From contig JAUWNZ010000014.1 of NCBI GenBank assembly GCA_030612385.1, forward strand, positions 1-12,723: a DNA stretch of 12,723 nucleotides. Reading direction: 5' to 3'. A model generated the notes under the pieces. That model saw only the letters and a program-made list of their open reading frames with translations. It searched no databases and was not told the origin of the DNA. The translations under genes and the position numbers were made by a program. Shown here piece by piece: positions 1 through 6,836 of this stretch (positions are counted from its first letter, which is position 1; each line of letters begins with the position of its first letter). This stretch comes from Pseudomonadota bacterium. GTDB lineage: Bacteria; Desulfobacterota; Syntrophia; Syntrophales; JADFWA01.

Positions 1-1
1 T

Positions 2-1672
2 CAGGCGGATAAATATGGCGTGCCAAAGATAGCCTTCATCAATAAGATGGATCGAACAGGCGCCGATTTTTTCGCAACAATCAAGATGATAGAAGAGAGG
101 TTCAATTCAATTCCTCTAATAATACAGTTGCCGGTTGGTAAGGAGCAACAATTTAGCGGCGTGGTGGATTTGATCGGTCAGAAGACCATGACCTGGAATG
201 AAGATACCCTGGGTCTCACCTTTGAACACTCGGATATCCCCTCCGACCTCCTTCCGCGGGTGGAACAGGCCAGGGAAAAGCTCATAGAAACCGTCGCAGA
301 TGTTGACGACTATATTGCCGAAAAGTATATAGAGGGAATACCTGTTTCCGAAAAGGAAATTATCGACGCCATCAGGAGGGCAACCATCTCCTTGAAAGTT
401 GTGCCCGTTATGTGCGGATCAGCCTTGCGGAACAAAGGAATCCAACCCGTACTTGACGCTGTCGTTGATTTCCTGCCGTCCCCTTTGGATATTCCCACCA
501 TTAAAGGCATCAATACCCTCACCGGCAAGGAGGAAAAACGTCACATCGGCAATGAGGATAACCTTACCGCCCTCGCCTTTAAGGTTATGACGAATGAGGG
601 AAGGAAGATGACCTATCTGAGAATCTATTCAGGCAGGATTGAATCTGGCGCGGAGATCTACAACGCGAGCAAGGGTAAGAAGGAGAAGATTGGGCGACTT
701 CTCAGGATGCATGCCAATAAAAGAGAGAGGGTAAAAGAGGCAGGCGCAGGTGACATAGTAGCCGTAGTAGGGCTGAAAAACACCACAACGGGAGACACCA
801 TCTGTGATGAATCCCATCCGATTATCCTGGAACCGGTAGAAATTTACGAACCGGTAATCAGTCAGGCAATCGAGGCAAAGACACCGGCGGACCATGAAAA
901 ATTGATGGTGGCTCTCGACAAGATTACCGAAGAAGATCCCACTATCAAGGTAAAATATGAAGATGAAACAGCGCAGACAGTTATATCCGGCATGGGGGAA
1001 CTCCACCTGGAAATCTTGATTGACAGGCTGCGAAGAGAATATAAGACCTATGTAAATGTAGGCAAACCCAAGGTCGTATACAGAGAAACGATAGAAAAGG
1101 CGGTGGAAGTTGAAGGAAAATTTGAAAGGGAACTTGGAGATAGAAGGCATTTTGGCCATGTTAAGTTGGCCCTTGAACCTGAGAAACGGGGGTGTGGGAT
1201 TGAGATTGTCAAGGAATTAAATGAACTCTTAATCCCTGAAGAGTTCCATGCGGCCATCGTTGACGGCATCCATGAGGCTACTCTGAGCGGTGTTGTGAGT
1301 GGTTATCCCGTCATGGATGTCAAAATCAGAGTCATCGGCGGTTCTTTCAGGGATGGCGAATCCTCGGAACTCGGTTATAAAGTAGCAGCCTCGACCGCTT
1401 TCAAAGATGGATGCCTGAAAGCGGATCCCATACTTCTCAAGCCTATTATGAAGGTAAACATCATTTCACCGGCTGAATTTATGGGGGAAATCATCGGAGA
1501 CATCAATTCAAGAAAGGGAGAAATTGAATCTGTCAACCACAGAGGGCCTGTCACCGAAATAAAAGCAAAGGTGCCGCTGGAGAAGATGCTTGGATACTCC
1601 ACCAACCTTAGGTCCGTCACCCAGGGAAGAGCCATTTTCTCTATGCAGTTTTCAGAATACGGAAAGAAATGA
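2..1672 (+). CDS. fusA: Elongation factor G (EF-G), 5'-truncated, probably a non-canonical paralogue
   Basis: GTPase that drives tRNA-mRNA translocation (or, in some paralogues, ribosome recycling) in the cytoplasm. The reading frame is open from the window edge, giving 556 visible residues; about 130 N-terminal residues with the P-loop and switch regions lie outside. Visible are the G4 motif NKMD (nt 41-52), the G5 motif GSAL after the G' insert, domain II, domain III with GMGELHLEI, domain IV, and domain V ending in LRSVTQGRA. Two domain IV tip loops depart from the usual EF-G: the RQSGGRGQYGHV-like loop reads RELGDRRHFGHV (nt 1127-1162), and SYHDVDSSE reads SFRDGESSE (nt 1343-1369), losing the conserved histidine. 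The gene is convergent with the ribosomal operon, not in a str operon with rpsL, rpsG and tuf. EF-G identity is certain; the subtype (EF-G II or a spirochaete-planctomycete-delta type) is inference. Confidence 0.93.
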   Translation, partial: QADKYGVPKIAFINKMDRTGADFFATIKMIEERFNSIPLIIQLPVGKEQQFSGVVDLIGQKTMTWNEDTLGLTFEHSDIPSDLLPRVEQAREKLIETVADVDDYIAEKYIEGIPVSEKEIIDAIRRATISLKVVPVMCGSALRNKGIQPVLDAVVDFLPSPLDIPTIKGINTLTGKEEKRHIGNEDNLTALAFKVMTNEGRKMTYLRIYSGRIESGAEIYNASKGKKEKIGRLLRMHANKRERVKEAGAGDIVAVVGLKNTTTGDTICDESHPIILEPVEIYEPVISQAIEAKTPADHEKLMVALDKITEEDPTIKVKYEDETAQTVISGMGELHLEILIDRLRREYKTYVNVGKPKVVYRETIEKAVEVEGKFERELGDRRHFGHVKLALEPEKRGCGIEIVKELNELLIPEEFHAAIVDGIHEATLSGVVSGYPVMDVKIRVIGGSFRDGESSELGYKVAASTAFKDGCLKADPILLKPIMKVNIISPAEFMGEIIGDINSRKGEIESVNHRGPVTEIKAKVPLEKMLGYSTNLRSVTQGRAIFSMQFSEYGKK

Positions 1673-1677
1673 TGAAC

Positions 1678-1871
1678 GTAACTACTCAGGTAGTCAGGCT
1701 GAAGCTGTTGTAGGCTGAGTAGTTACAGTCACTTGTAATTATTTAGCCACCGATCTACGCAGATTAGCACCGGTATTTTTTTTATTGCAACTACTCACGT
1801 AATCACGCGATTTCTTTGTATTTAACCCTATCTGTGTTCATCTGTGTGAATCTGTGGCTGAGTAGAGTTAC
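1678..1871. repeat. Family A modular inverted-repeat element, copy 1
   Basis: Fills the gap between the convergent fusA and rplQ genes. Module 1 (1678-1726) has perfect 12-bp inverted ends, GTAACTACTCAG and CTGAGTAGTTAC. Module 2 (about 1787-1871) starts GCAACTACTCAC and ends CTGAGTAGAGTTAC. Between them AGCCACCGATCTACGCAG (from 1745) is an imperfect inverted match to the tail of module 2 (about 1831-1859), which holds three ATCTGTG units about 10 bp apart. A T8 run at 1776-1783 follows a weak stem, so it could help end fusA transcription. No coding capacity. The element ends 2 nt from the rplQ stop. Confidence 0.8.
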
Positions 1872-1873
1872 AC

Positions 1874-2224
1874 CTAAACTAACTCAATAACAGACATCGA
1901 AGCATTATCGCCCGCTCGATGACCTCTTTTCACTATGCTTGTATAGCCACCAGATCTTCCACTGTATCGAGGTGACACTTCTTGAAAAAGTTTCTCAACA
2001 ACTGTCCGATCCCTTATAAAAGCTAATGCCTGCCGTCTTGCATGAAGGTTTCCTCTTTTCCCCAAGGTAATCATCTTTTCGGCAACCCTGCTCAACTCCT
2101 TGGCCTTGGCATCGGTCGTAAGAATCTTTTCATATCTGAAAAAAGAAGTTACCATATTTCTCAGCATAGCTTTTCTATGACTTGTGGTCTTACCTAACTT
2201 CCTTCCACTCTTTCTGTGACGCAT
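1874..2224 (-). CDS. rplQ: 50S ribosomal protein L17
   Basis: Large-subunit protein bL17, near the peptide exit tunnel, and the last gene of the alpha operon. The 116-residue product has the usual length and the conserved basic start [11 protein letters not shown], followed by the HRKAMLRNM segment and the typical [17 protein letters not shown] core. It starts at ATG with a purine-rich GGAAAGGAAAG upstream, 35 nt after the rpoA stop. It ends in TAG only 2 nt from a family A repeat, so any operon terminator must lie in or beyond that element. Nothing is truncated. Confidence 0.97.
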   Translation of the reverse strand: MRHRKSGRKLGKTTSHRKAMLRNMVTSFFRYEKILTTDAKAKELSRVAEKMITLGKRGNLHARRQALAFIRDRTVVEKLFQEVSPRYSGRSGGYTSIVKRGHRAGDNASMSVIELV

Positions 2225-2259
2225 TTAATACTTTCCTTTCCCAATAACGAATCTATCCC

Positions 2260-3273
2260 TTATTCCCCTTTAGTGTCTTCCTCATCTTTATCCGGCAGAG
2301 GAATATCCACCATCATACCAAGACTAAGCTCCATTTCACCGAGTACTTCCTTGATTTCATTAAGAGACTTCCTTCCAAAGTTTTTGGTCTTTAACATTTC
2401 AGCTTCAGTATTCTGAACTAATTCGCCAATAAGAGTAATATCGGCGTTTTTTAAACAGTTTGCAGATCTTACGGAAAGTTCCAATTCATCAACATTCCTC
2501 AACAAGTTTTCGTTAATCTTTTTCTTCTTTTCGGCCTCTTTATTTTCTTCTTCCTTCTCCTCTTCCTCTATCTCCTCAAAGTTTATAAAAATACTCGCCT
2601 GCTCTCTTAATGTTTTTGCCGCATAGGACACGGCATCCTCAGGTAAAATACTCCCGTCCGTCCACACCTCCATTATTAACTTGTCATAATCGGTAACCTG
2701 TCCAATTCTGGCATGGGTTACCGTATAGTTCACCTTCTTGATCGGCGCAAACATCGCATCAATGTTTATAGTGCCTTCCGGTTGGTCGGGCTCTCTCTCC
2801 TTTTTGGCTGGAATATAGCCACGACCCATCTTTACAACCATCTCAGCCTTAAACCTGGCGTCAGACGAAAGGGTTGTTATATAATGATCAGGGTTCAAAA
2901 TTTCAACTGTTCCATCAGTAATAATATCCCCCGCAGTTATAACCCCCTCTTCTGAAGCATCCACATGAACAACTCTCGGTCCATCCTGGTGCATCTTCAA
3001 ATGAATGCCTTTCAGGTTCAGAACAATATCGGTCACATCATCTTTCACACCGGAAACCGTCGAAAATTCGTGAAGGACATTATCAATCTTTACAGAAACA
3101 ATAGCTGCGCCTTCTATAGAAGAGAGCATTATCCTTCTCAGCGAGTTGCCCAGAGTAATACCCAAGCCCCTCTCTAATGGCTGACACGTAAGCTTCCCGT
3201 AAAATCGTGTATATGTCTCCTTCTCTATATCTATTCGCTTGGGTCGTATTAAACTATGCCGGTTTGTTTGCAT
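2260..3273 (-). CDS. rpoA: DNA-directed RNA polymerase subunit alpha
   Basis: Alpha subunit of RNA polymerase; its dimer nucleates assembly of beta and beta', and its C-terminal domain contacts UP elements and activators. The 337-residue protein has the N-terminal assembly domain (about 1-231, with [13 protein letters not shown] at 35-47) and a C-terminal helix-hairpin-helix domain (about 262-324). The DNA-contact residues that correspond to E. coli R265, N268, C269, G296 and K298 are R269, N272, C273, G300 and K302. The interdomain linker (about 233-254) is unusually charged: a run of glutamates, then lysines. ATG start with GGAG and an upstream AGGA. It lies between rpsD and rplQ as in most bacteria, but a 190-bp repeat separates it from rpsD. 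Confidence 0.98.
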   Translation of the reverse strand: MQTNRHSLIRPKRIDIEKETYTRFYGKLTCQPLERGLGITLGNSLRRIMLSSIEGAAIVSVKIDNVLHEFSTVSGVKDDVTDIVLNLKGIHLKMHQDGPRVVHVDASEEGVITAGDIITDGTVEILNPDHYITTLSSDARFKAEMVVKMGRGYIPAKKEREPDQPEGTINIDAMFAPIKKVNYTVTHARIGQVTDYDKLIMEVWTDGSILPEDAVSYAAKTLREQASIFINFEEIEEEEKEEENKEAEKKKKINENLLRNVDELELSVRSANCLKNADITLIGELVQNTEAEMLKTKNFGRKSLNEIKEVLGEMELSLGMMVDIPLPDKDEEDTKGE

Positions 3274-3302
3274 ATCTCCAATTTCCTATACAAGAATTTA
3301 TA

Positions 3303-3492
3303 TGACTACTCACGCAGTCAGGCTGAAGCTGTTGTAGGCTGAGTAGTTACTTTTGTAATTATTTAGCCACCGATCTACGCAGATTATCACTGATATTTTT
3401 TCTTTTATTGTAACTACTCACGTAGTCACGTGATTTCTTTGTATTTAACCCTATCTGTGTTCATCTGTGTAAATCTGTGGCTGAGCAGTTAC
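3303..3492. repeat. Family A modular inverted-repeat element, copy 2
   Basis: Near-identical in layout to copy 1. Module 1 (3303-3350) begins GACTACTCACGCAGTCAGG and ends GCTGAGTAGTTAC. The AGCCACCGATCTACGCAG block follows from 3365. Module 2 (3410-3492) runs from GTAACTACTCACGTAGTCA to CTGAGCAGTTAC and again holds three ATCTGTG units. The last base touches the rpsD stop codon (3493-3495). Its poly-T stretch is on the plus strand, so the operon mRNA is A-rich here and the element should not terminate operon transcription. It occupies almost the whole rpsD-rpoA gap of 219 nt. Confidence 0.82.
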
Positions 3493-4125
3493 CTATTTGG
3501 AGTAAAGCTCGACTATCAACTGTTCCCGAATCGGCATGGTCAATTCTTCACGAGAAGGAAAGGCCCTTACAACACCCTTAAATTTATCCTTATCCAGTTC
3601 TAACCATTGTGGAATGCCCCGTCTTGCAACTGTCTCCATAGAATCGAGTATCCGTGCCATCTTTCTGCTTTTATCTCTAATCTGGATCTCTTCGCCAATC
3701 TTTACCAGATAAGACGGAATGTTTACTTTTTTACCATTCACTAAAAAATGATTATGCCTTATCAACTGCCTTGCCTCACCCCTGGAACTGGCAAAGCCCA
3801 TCCTGAATGCAGTATTGTCAAGTCTTCTTTCCAACAAAACCAACAGGTTTGTGCCGGTTATTCCCTTTTGCCTCTCAGCCTTCTTATAATAACCCCTGAA
3901 CTGTTTCTCCAAAAGTCCGGACATCCTTTTGAGCTTCTGTTTCTCCCTCAACTGGACACCATAATCGGAATGCTTTCTCCTTACCCTATCCTGCCCATGC
4001 TCCCCGGGAGCATAGGCTCTTCTTTCAAAGGAACATTTGTCAGTGTAACACCTATCTCCTTTGAGATAGAGTTTCAAATTCTCCCTTCGGCATAACCTGC
4101 ATAAAGATCCTCTATATCTCGCCAA
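3493..4125 (-). CDS. rpsD: 30S ribosomal protein S4 (zinc-binding form)
   Basis: Primary 16S rRNA-binding protein uS4, an assembly initiator and, in E. coli, the translational repressor of the alpha operon. Length 210 residues, normal. The N-terminus has four cysteines, C9, C12, C26 and C31, a likely zinc knuckle (the 'C+' form). An S4 RNA-binding domain lies at about residues 100-163 ([16 protein letters not shown] onward). The start is TTG: it has GGAGGG at 4131-4136, five nt upstream, and begins with the family-typical MARYRG. A nearby ATG (4128-4130) is out of frame and too close to the Shine-Dalgarno sequence. The gene sits between rpsK (47-nt gap) and rpoA. Confidence 0.97.
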   Translation of the reverse strand: MARYRGSLCRLCRRENLKLYLKGDRCYTDKCSFERRAYAPGEHGQDRVRRKHSDYGVQLREKQKLKRMSGLLEKQFRGYYKKAERQKGITGTNLLVLLERRLDNTAFRMGFASSRGEARQLIRHNHFLVNGKKVNIPSYLVKIGEEIQIRDKSRKMARILDSMETVARRGIPQWLELDKDKFKGVVRAFPSREELTMPIREQLIVELYSK

Positions 4126-4130
4126 GACAT

Positions 4131-4136
4131 CCCTCC
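4131..4136 (-). promoter_or_regulatory. Ribosome binding site deciding the TTG start of rpsD
   Basis: GGAGGG on the minus strand, five nt before TTG at 4125. An ATG at 4130-4128, in another frame, follows only directly after it and opens a short frame ending within about 20 codons. Spacing and the conserved S4 N-terminus favour TTG. Confidence 0.75.
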
Positions 4137-4172
4137 ATTTTACTATATAATCAAGTTATCTATGCTTCTCTA

Positions 4173-4565
4173 TTACACTCTCCTTCTTTTTGGCGGGCGG
4201 CAGCCATTATGTGGAATAGGCGTAACATCTCTTATAAGATTTATGTTAAACCCTGCCGCCTGAAGAGACCTCAATGCCGCCTCTCTACCGGAACCAGGCC
4301 CCTTAACATACACGCGAACCCTCTTTACCCCATGCTCCTTCGCCTTCCTTACTACATCTTCAGCAGCCAACTGCGCAGCAAACGGTGTACTCTTCCTTGA
4401 ACCTTTAAAGCCCCGTGCCCCGGCAGAAGACCAGGCAATAACATTGCCGCTCAAATCTGTAATAGTAATGATCGTATTGTTGAAAGTCGATTGGATGTGG
4501 GCAATACCCTCCGGAACATCTTTACGCTCCTTTTTTCGCCCAGTTTTCCTCTTTGGCTTCGCCAT
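4173..4565 (-). CDS. rpsK: 30S ribosomal protein S11
   Basis: Small-subunit platform protein uS11, which contacts the mRNA exit region near the anti-Shine-Dalgarno sequence. The frame is open far upstream into rpsM, but the start chosen is the ATG at 4565. It is preceded by GGAGG with 5-nt spacing and gives [15 protein letters not shown], the basic tail typical of the family, and a normal 130-residue protein. The conserved core [19 protein letters not shown] and the C-terminal [20 protein letters not shown] are present. It lies 22 nt after rpsM and 47 nt before rpsD. Confidence 0.97.
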   Translation of the reverse strand: MAKPKRKTGRKKERKDVPEGIAHIQSTFNNTIITITDLSGNVIAWSSAGARGFKGSRKSTPFAAQLAAEDVVRKAKEHGVKRVRVYVKGPGSGREAALRSLQAAGFNINLIRDVTPIPHNGCRPPKRRRV

Positions 4566-4587
4566 TATTCCTCCAAATGTACCGTAA

Positions 4588-4962
4588 TTACTTTTTCTTT
4601 CTCTTGCCAACAACAGACCTTCTCGGCCCCTTTCTTGTCCTGGCATTTGTGCTTGTTCTCTGCCCCCTGACAGGAAGGCCTTTTCTGTGTCTGAGCCCAC
4701 GGTAAGAACCTATATCCATCAAGCGCTTCACAGACATATAGATATTTCTTCTTAAATCCCCCTCAACCTGATGCTTTCCATCAATGATATTTCTTATAGA
4801 TGTTACTTCCGAGTCTGCAAGATCATCGGTTTTTGTATCAAAATCAACTCCTGCCTCTTTAAGTATCTCCATCGACTTAGATCTGCCTATACCATATATA
4901 TAGGTCAAAGCAATTTCCATCCTCTTATTCTTAGGCAGATCCACACCTGCAATTCTCGCCAC
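4588..4962 (-). CDS. rpsM: 30S ribosomal protein S13
   Basis: Small-subunit head protein uS13, which makes intersubunit bridges and touches P-site tRNA through its basic tail. The 124-residue product has the family start [14 protein letters not shown], the helix-turn segment [14 protein letters not shown], the conserved [17 protein letters not shown] motif and a lysine-rich end. The start is GTG, with GAGGAGG seven nt upstream. It opens the rpsM-rpsK-rpsD-rpoA-rplQ block, with rpmJ 69 nt upstream. Confidence 0.97.
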   Translation of the reverse strand: MARIAGVDLPKNKRMEIALTYIYGIGRSKSMEILKEAGVDFDTKTDDLADSEVTSIRNIIDGKHQVEGDLRRNIYMSVKRLMDIGSYRGLRHRKGLPVRGQRTSTNARTRKGPRRSVVGKRKKK

Positions 4963-5031
4963 TTAGTATCCTCCTCGTGAGTTATATTCAGAAGCTATAA
5001 TATCGCAAAAATGCAAACCAGGCTTTACTTT

Positions 5032-5145
5032 TTATCCCTGGCGCTGCTTATGCTTTGGATTCTCACAGATAACCCTGAGTACCCCGCGTCTCTTAACAAT
5101 TTTACATTTATCACACATCTTTTTAACAGAAGATCTTACTTTCAT
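5032..5145 (-). CDS. rpmJ: 50S ribosomal protein L36 (zinc-ribbon form)
   Basis: Smallest large-subunit protein, bL36, which binds 23S rRNA. The 37-residue reading frame starts [14 protein letters not shown] and ends NPKHKQRQG before TAA. C11, C14, C27 and H32 form the classic zinc site, so this is the zinc-dependent ('C+') version. ATG start; the only upstream purine stretch is GAAGGGA, about 11 nt away, a weak site. It sits between infA and rpsM as in many bacteria. A 143-bp inverted-repeat element separates it from infA. Confidence 0.97.
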   Translation of the reverse strand: MKVRSSVKKMCDKCKIVKRRGVLRVICENPKHKQRQG

Positions 5146-5196
5146 AACACTGTTATCCCTTCATAACGAAAATCACTCCCCGGATTCACGTTAAAT

Positions 5197-5339
5197 AGTG
5201 TCCATCCAGGAATGAAGTTTTTTGTTCAAGATCAAGGCGCGCGAAACAAATAACCACAGACATATATTTGATATTCCGAGGATTATTTTTTGAGCATAAC
5301 GCAGATATCGGGCAAAAAAACCATTTATGGATGGACACT
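5197..5339. mobile_element. Family B MITE-like element between infA and rpmJ
   Basis: A non-coding 143-bp block with 12-bp perfect terminal inverted repeats, AGTGTCCATCCA at 5197-5208 and its complement at 5328-5339. It is flanked by AAAT direct repeats (5193-5196 and 5340-5343), a likely 4-bp target duplication. The interior has no reading frame of note. It fills most of the 205-nt gap between the rpmJ start and the infA stop. Ends plus a duplication suggest a non-autonomous transposon; the mobilising transposase is not in the window. Confidence 0.75.
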
Positions 5340-5350
5340 AAATATCGCAC

Positions 5351-5569
5351 CTATTTCGCCCTGTATACAATCCTTCCTCTGGTCAAATCGTAGGGAGAAA
5401 GTTCCACAACCACCTTATCTCCAGGCAATATCTTGATATAATGCATCCTCATTTTTCCCGAAATGTGGGCAAGAACACGATGCCCATTTTCCAGCTCAAC
5501 CCGAAACATGGCATTCGGCAGCGGTTCAACCACCTTTCCCTCGACTTGTATAGCTTCCTCTTTTGCCAT
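5351..5569 (-). CDS. infA: Translation initiation factor IF-1
   Basis: Binds the 30S A site during initiation and works with IF-2 and IF-3. At 72 residues it has the exact family length, a single S1-like OB fold, and conserved segments [33 protein letters not shown] and [20 protein letters not shown]. It starts at ATG with GAGGA about 10 nt upstream. Its place after map and before rpmJ is standard. Both flanking gaps (205 and 242 nt) are expanded by repeats, so translational coupling to its neighbours is unlikely. Confidence 0.98.
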   Translation of the reverse strand: MAKEEAIQVEGKVVEPLPNAMFRVELENGHRVLAHISGKMRMHYIKILPGDKVVVELSPYDLTRGRIVYRAK

Positions 5570-5625
5570 AAAATATTTATCCTCTTGAGATGTGACCCCT
5601 TTCTCTTCCTTTCTCTTCGGAACAT

Positions 5626-5757
5626 TGAAATTAGAAAATAGAAATTGGAAATTTGGCCTTCATGCTTAAGAGCTGTTAAGCTAAGAGCTTATGAGCTTAC
5701 GAGCTTTTGTACTGTAAACTCGTTTCATCCCTCCCAAATTTCTACTTTCCAATTTCA
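5626..5757. repeat. Family E inverted-repeat block in the infA-map gap
   Basis: The 242-nt gap holds an imperfect inverted repeat. The left arm, from TGAAATTAGAAAATAGAAATT (5626 on), is matched by the complement of 5734-5757, which reads TGAAATTGGAAAGTAGAAAT, with two mismatches over about 19 bp. Between the arms AGCTTA-like units recur, and GCTTAA (5664-5669) pairs with TTAAGC (5676-5681). A separate 6-bp hairpin AGCCGT-GA-ACGGCT lies at 5765-5778, close to the map stop. No reading frame, no clear target duplication. Confidence 0.6.
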
Positions 5758-5811
5758 AGTTTCAAGCCGTGAACGGCTGCCTAATTTGTAAATCTGCAAC
5801 GCAATATGTCC

Positions 5812-6561
5812 CTACGCCACTTCACTCAATATCACAGGACCATTCTCCGTAATTGCCAAAGAATGTTCAAAGTGAGCTGAAAGCTTGCCATCAAATGTCA
5901 CTGCCGTCCAGCCATCGTTCAATACCTTTATCTTGTATGTTCCTTCATTCACCATCGGCTCTACCGCCAAAACCATACCCGATTTCAGCTTAATGCCCCT
6001 TCCCCGCACCCCAAAATTGGGGATCTGAGGATCTTCGTGAAGGCTTTTTCCTATACCGTGACCCACAAAATCTCTCACCACGGAAAACCCTGCAGCTTCA
6101 ACTTGTTCTTGTATAGCAGCGGAAATATCACCCAACCGATTCCCTGCCCTTGCCTCCTCGATTCCACTGTAAAGCGCCTTTCGAGTTGTGCCAATTAATC
6201 TTTTCGCTATATCGGAACTATCACCTACAGGAACAGTTATGGCTGAATCGCCGTAATATTCATTATAACATACCCCAAAATCGAGACTTACTATATCTCC
6301 TTCTTTTAATGCTCTATCTGACGGCATTCCATGAACCACTTCGTTATTGACAGATACGCACAGGGAAAAAGGATATCCCATATACCCTTTAAAGGCAGGT
6401 TTAGCGCCCTTCCTCAGGGCAAGTTCCTCAGAATATCTATCCAGCTCTATGGTTGTTATGCCAGGTCTTATCATCTCCCTCAATTCACTCAAGATATCGG
6501 CTACAATACCATTACTTGCCTTTAGCTTTTCAATCTCTTCAGGAGATTTCAAGATTACCAT
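5812..6561 (-). CDS. map: Type I methionine aminopeptidase
   Basis: Cytoplasmic metalloprotease that removes the initiator methionine from nascent proteins. With the ATG at 6561 the protein has 249 residues, typical for type I enzymes. The metal ligands are all present: D94, D105, H168, E201 and E232, with H78 and H175 as the usual catalytic-site histidines (motifs LDFG, YYGDSA, VGHGIG, VEPM and HFEHS). The frame is open to a GTG at 6576, but the ATG is preferred because GGTGA lies seven nt before it and MVILKSPEEIEKL is a normal family start. It follows secY directly with no adk between; a repeat fills that gap. Confidence 0.97.
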   Translation of the reverse strand: MVILKSPEEIEKLKASNGIVADILSELREMIRPGITTIELDRYSEELALRKGAKPAFKGYMGYPFSLCVSVNNEVVHGMPSDRALKEGDIVSLDFGVCYNEYYGDSAITVPVGDSSDIAKRLIGTTRKALYSGIEEARAGNRLGDISAAIQEQVEAAGFSVVRDFVGHGIGKSLHEDPQIPNFGVRGRGIKLKSGMVLAVEPMVNEGTYKIKVLNDGWTAVTFDGKLSAHFEHSLAITENGPVILSEVA

Positions 6562-6568
6562 TATTTGT

Positions 6569-6573
6569 TCACC
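6569..6573 (-). promoter_or_regulatory. Ribosome binding site deciding the ATG start of map
   Basis: GGTGA on the minus strand, seven nt before the ATG at 6561. It sits inside the alternative GTG-started extension (6576), which makes the longer form unlikely. Confidence 0.6.
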
Positions 6574-6589
6574 CACCAGACATCGCTAA

Positions 6590-6827
6590 ATAGTCGAGTG
6601 GTTGTGTTGGGAAAAAACTGCAAACAATTCAGCATCAAAGCTCAAAGCTCAAAAGGGGGAAGGACTTAAGCATCTTGGTTTTCAATCTTTCACCTTTCAG
6701 CCTGGGTAGTTGCGCACGGACAAACGAGTTTGTCCATGCCACCCGCCTTTGAGCTTCAATCTTTCAGCTTTGAGCTTTCAATAGCCTGCTTGCTTGAATA
6801 ATAACAACCACTTAACCACTCGACTAT
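6590..6827. repeat. Family D inverted-repeat element in the map-secY gap
   Basis: Bounded by 14-bp perfect inverted repeats, ATAGTCGAGTGGTT (6590-6603) and AACCACTCGACTAT (6814-6827). Inside are a near-perfect palindrome GGACAAAC-GA-GTTTGTCC (6718-6735) and several copies of CAAAGCTCAAAG / CTTTGAGCTT in opposite orientation, with TTCAATCTTTCA repeated directly. It is 238 bp with no coding capacity and no clear target duplication, and ends 9 nt from the secY stop. It may be a nest of smaller repeats instead of one element. Confidence 0.65.
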
Positions 6828-6836
6828 ATCTACCAA

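Noticed and set aside
629..1159. Long minus-strand open frame opposite the EF-G gene
   Set aside because: It is the antisense shadow of a strongly conserved EF-G coding region and has no recognisable protein features.
1678..1726. 12-bp inverted repeat after fusA as a bidirectional terminator
   Set aside because: No T run follows the stem on either strand, and a related module lies within the operon between rpsD and rpoA, where it cannot terminate efficiently.
1745..1860. Repeated ATCTGTG / CGCAGAT units as a CRISPR array
   Set aside because: The units are about 7-10 bp, imperfect and without uniform spacers, and they recur as part of dispersed elements.
4566..4700. N-terminal extension of S11 into rpsM
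   Set aside because: The extra 45 residues are rpsM read in another frame; the ATG at 4565 has a strong ribosome-binding site and gives the family length.
5311..5335. Minus-strand CCATAAATGG followed by seven T as a terminator after infA
   Set aside because: The stem would have only three or four pairs with a tiny loop, and rpmJ and rpsM downstream must be transcribed.
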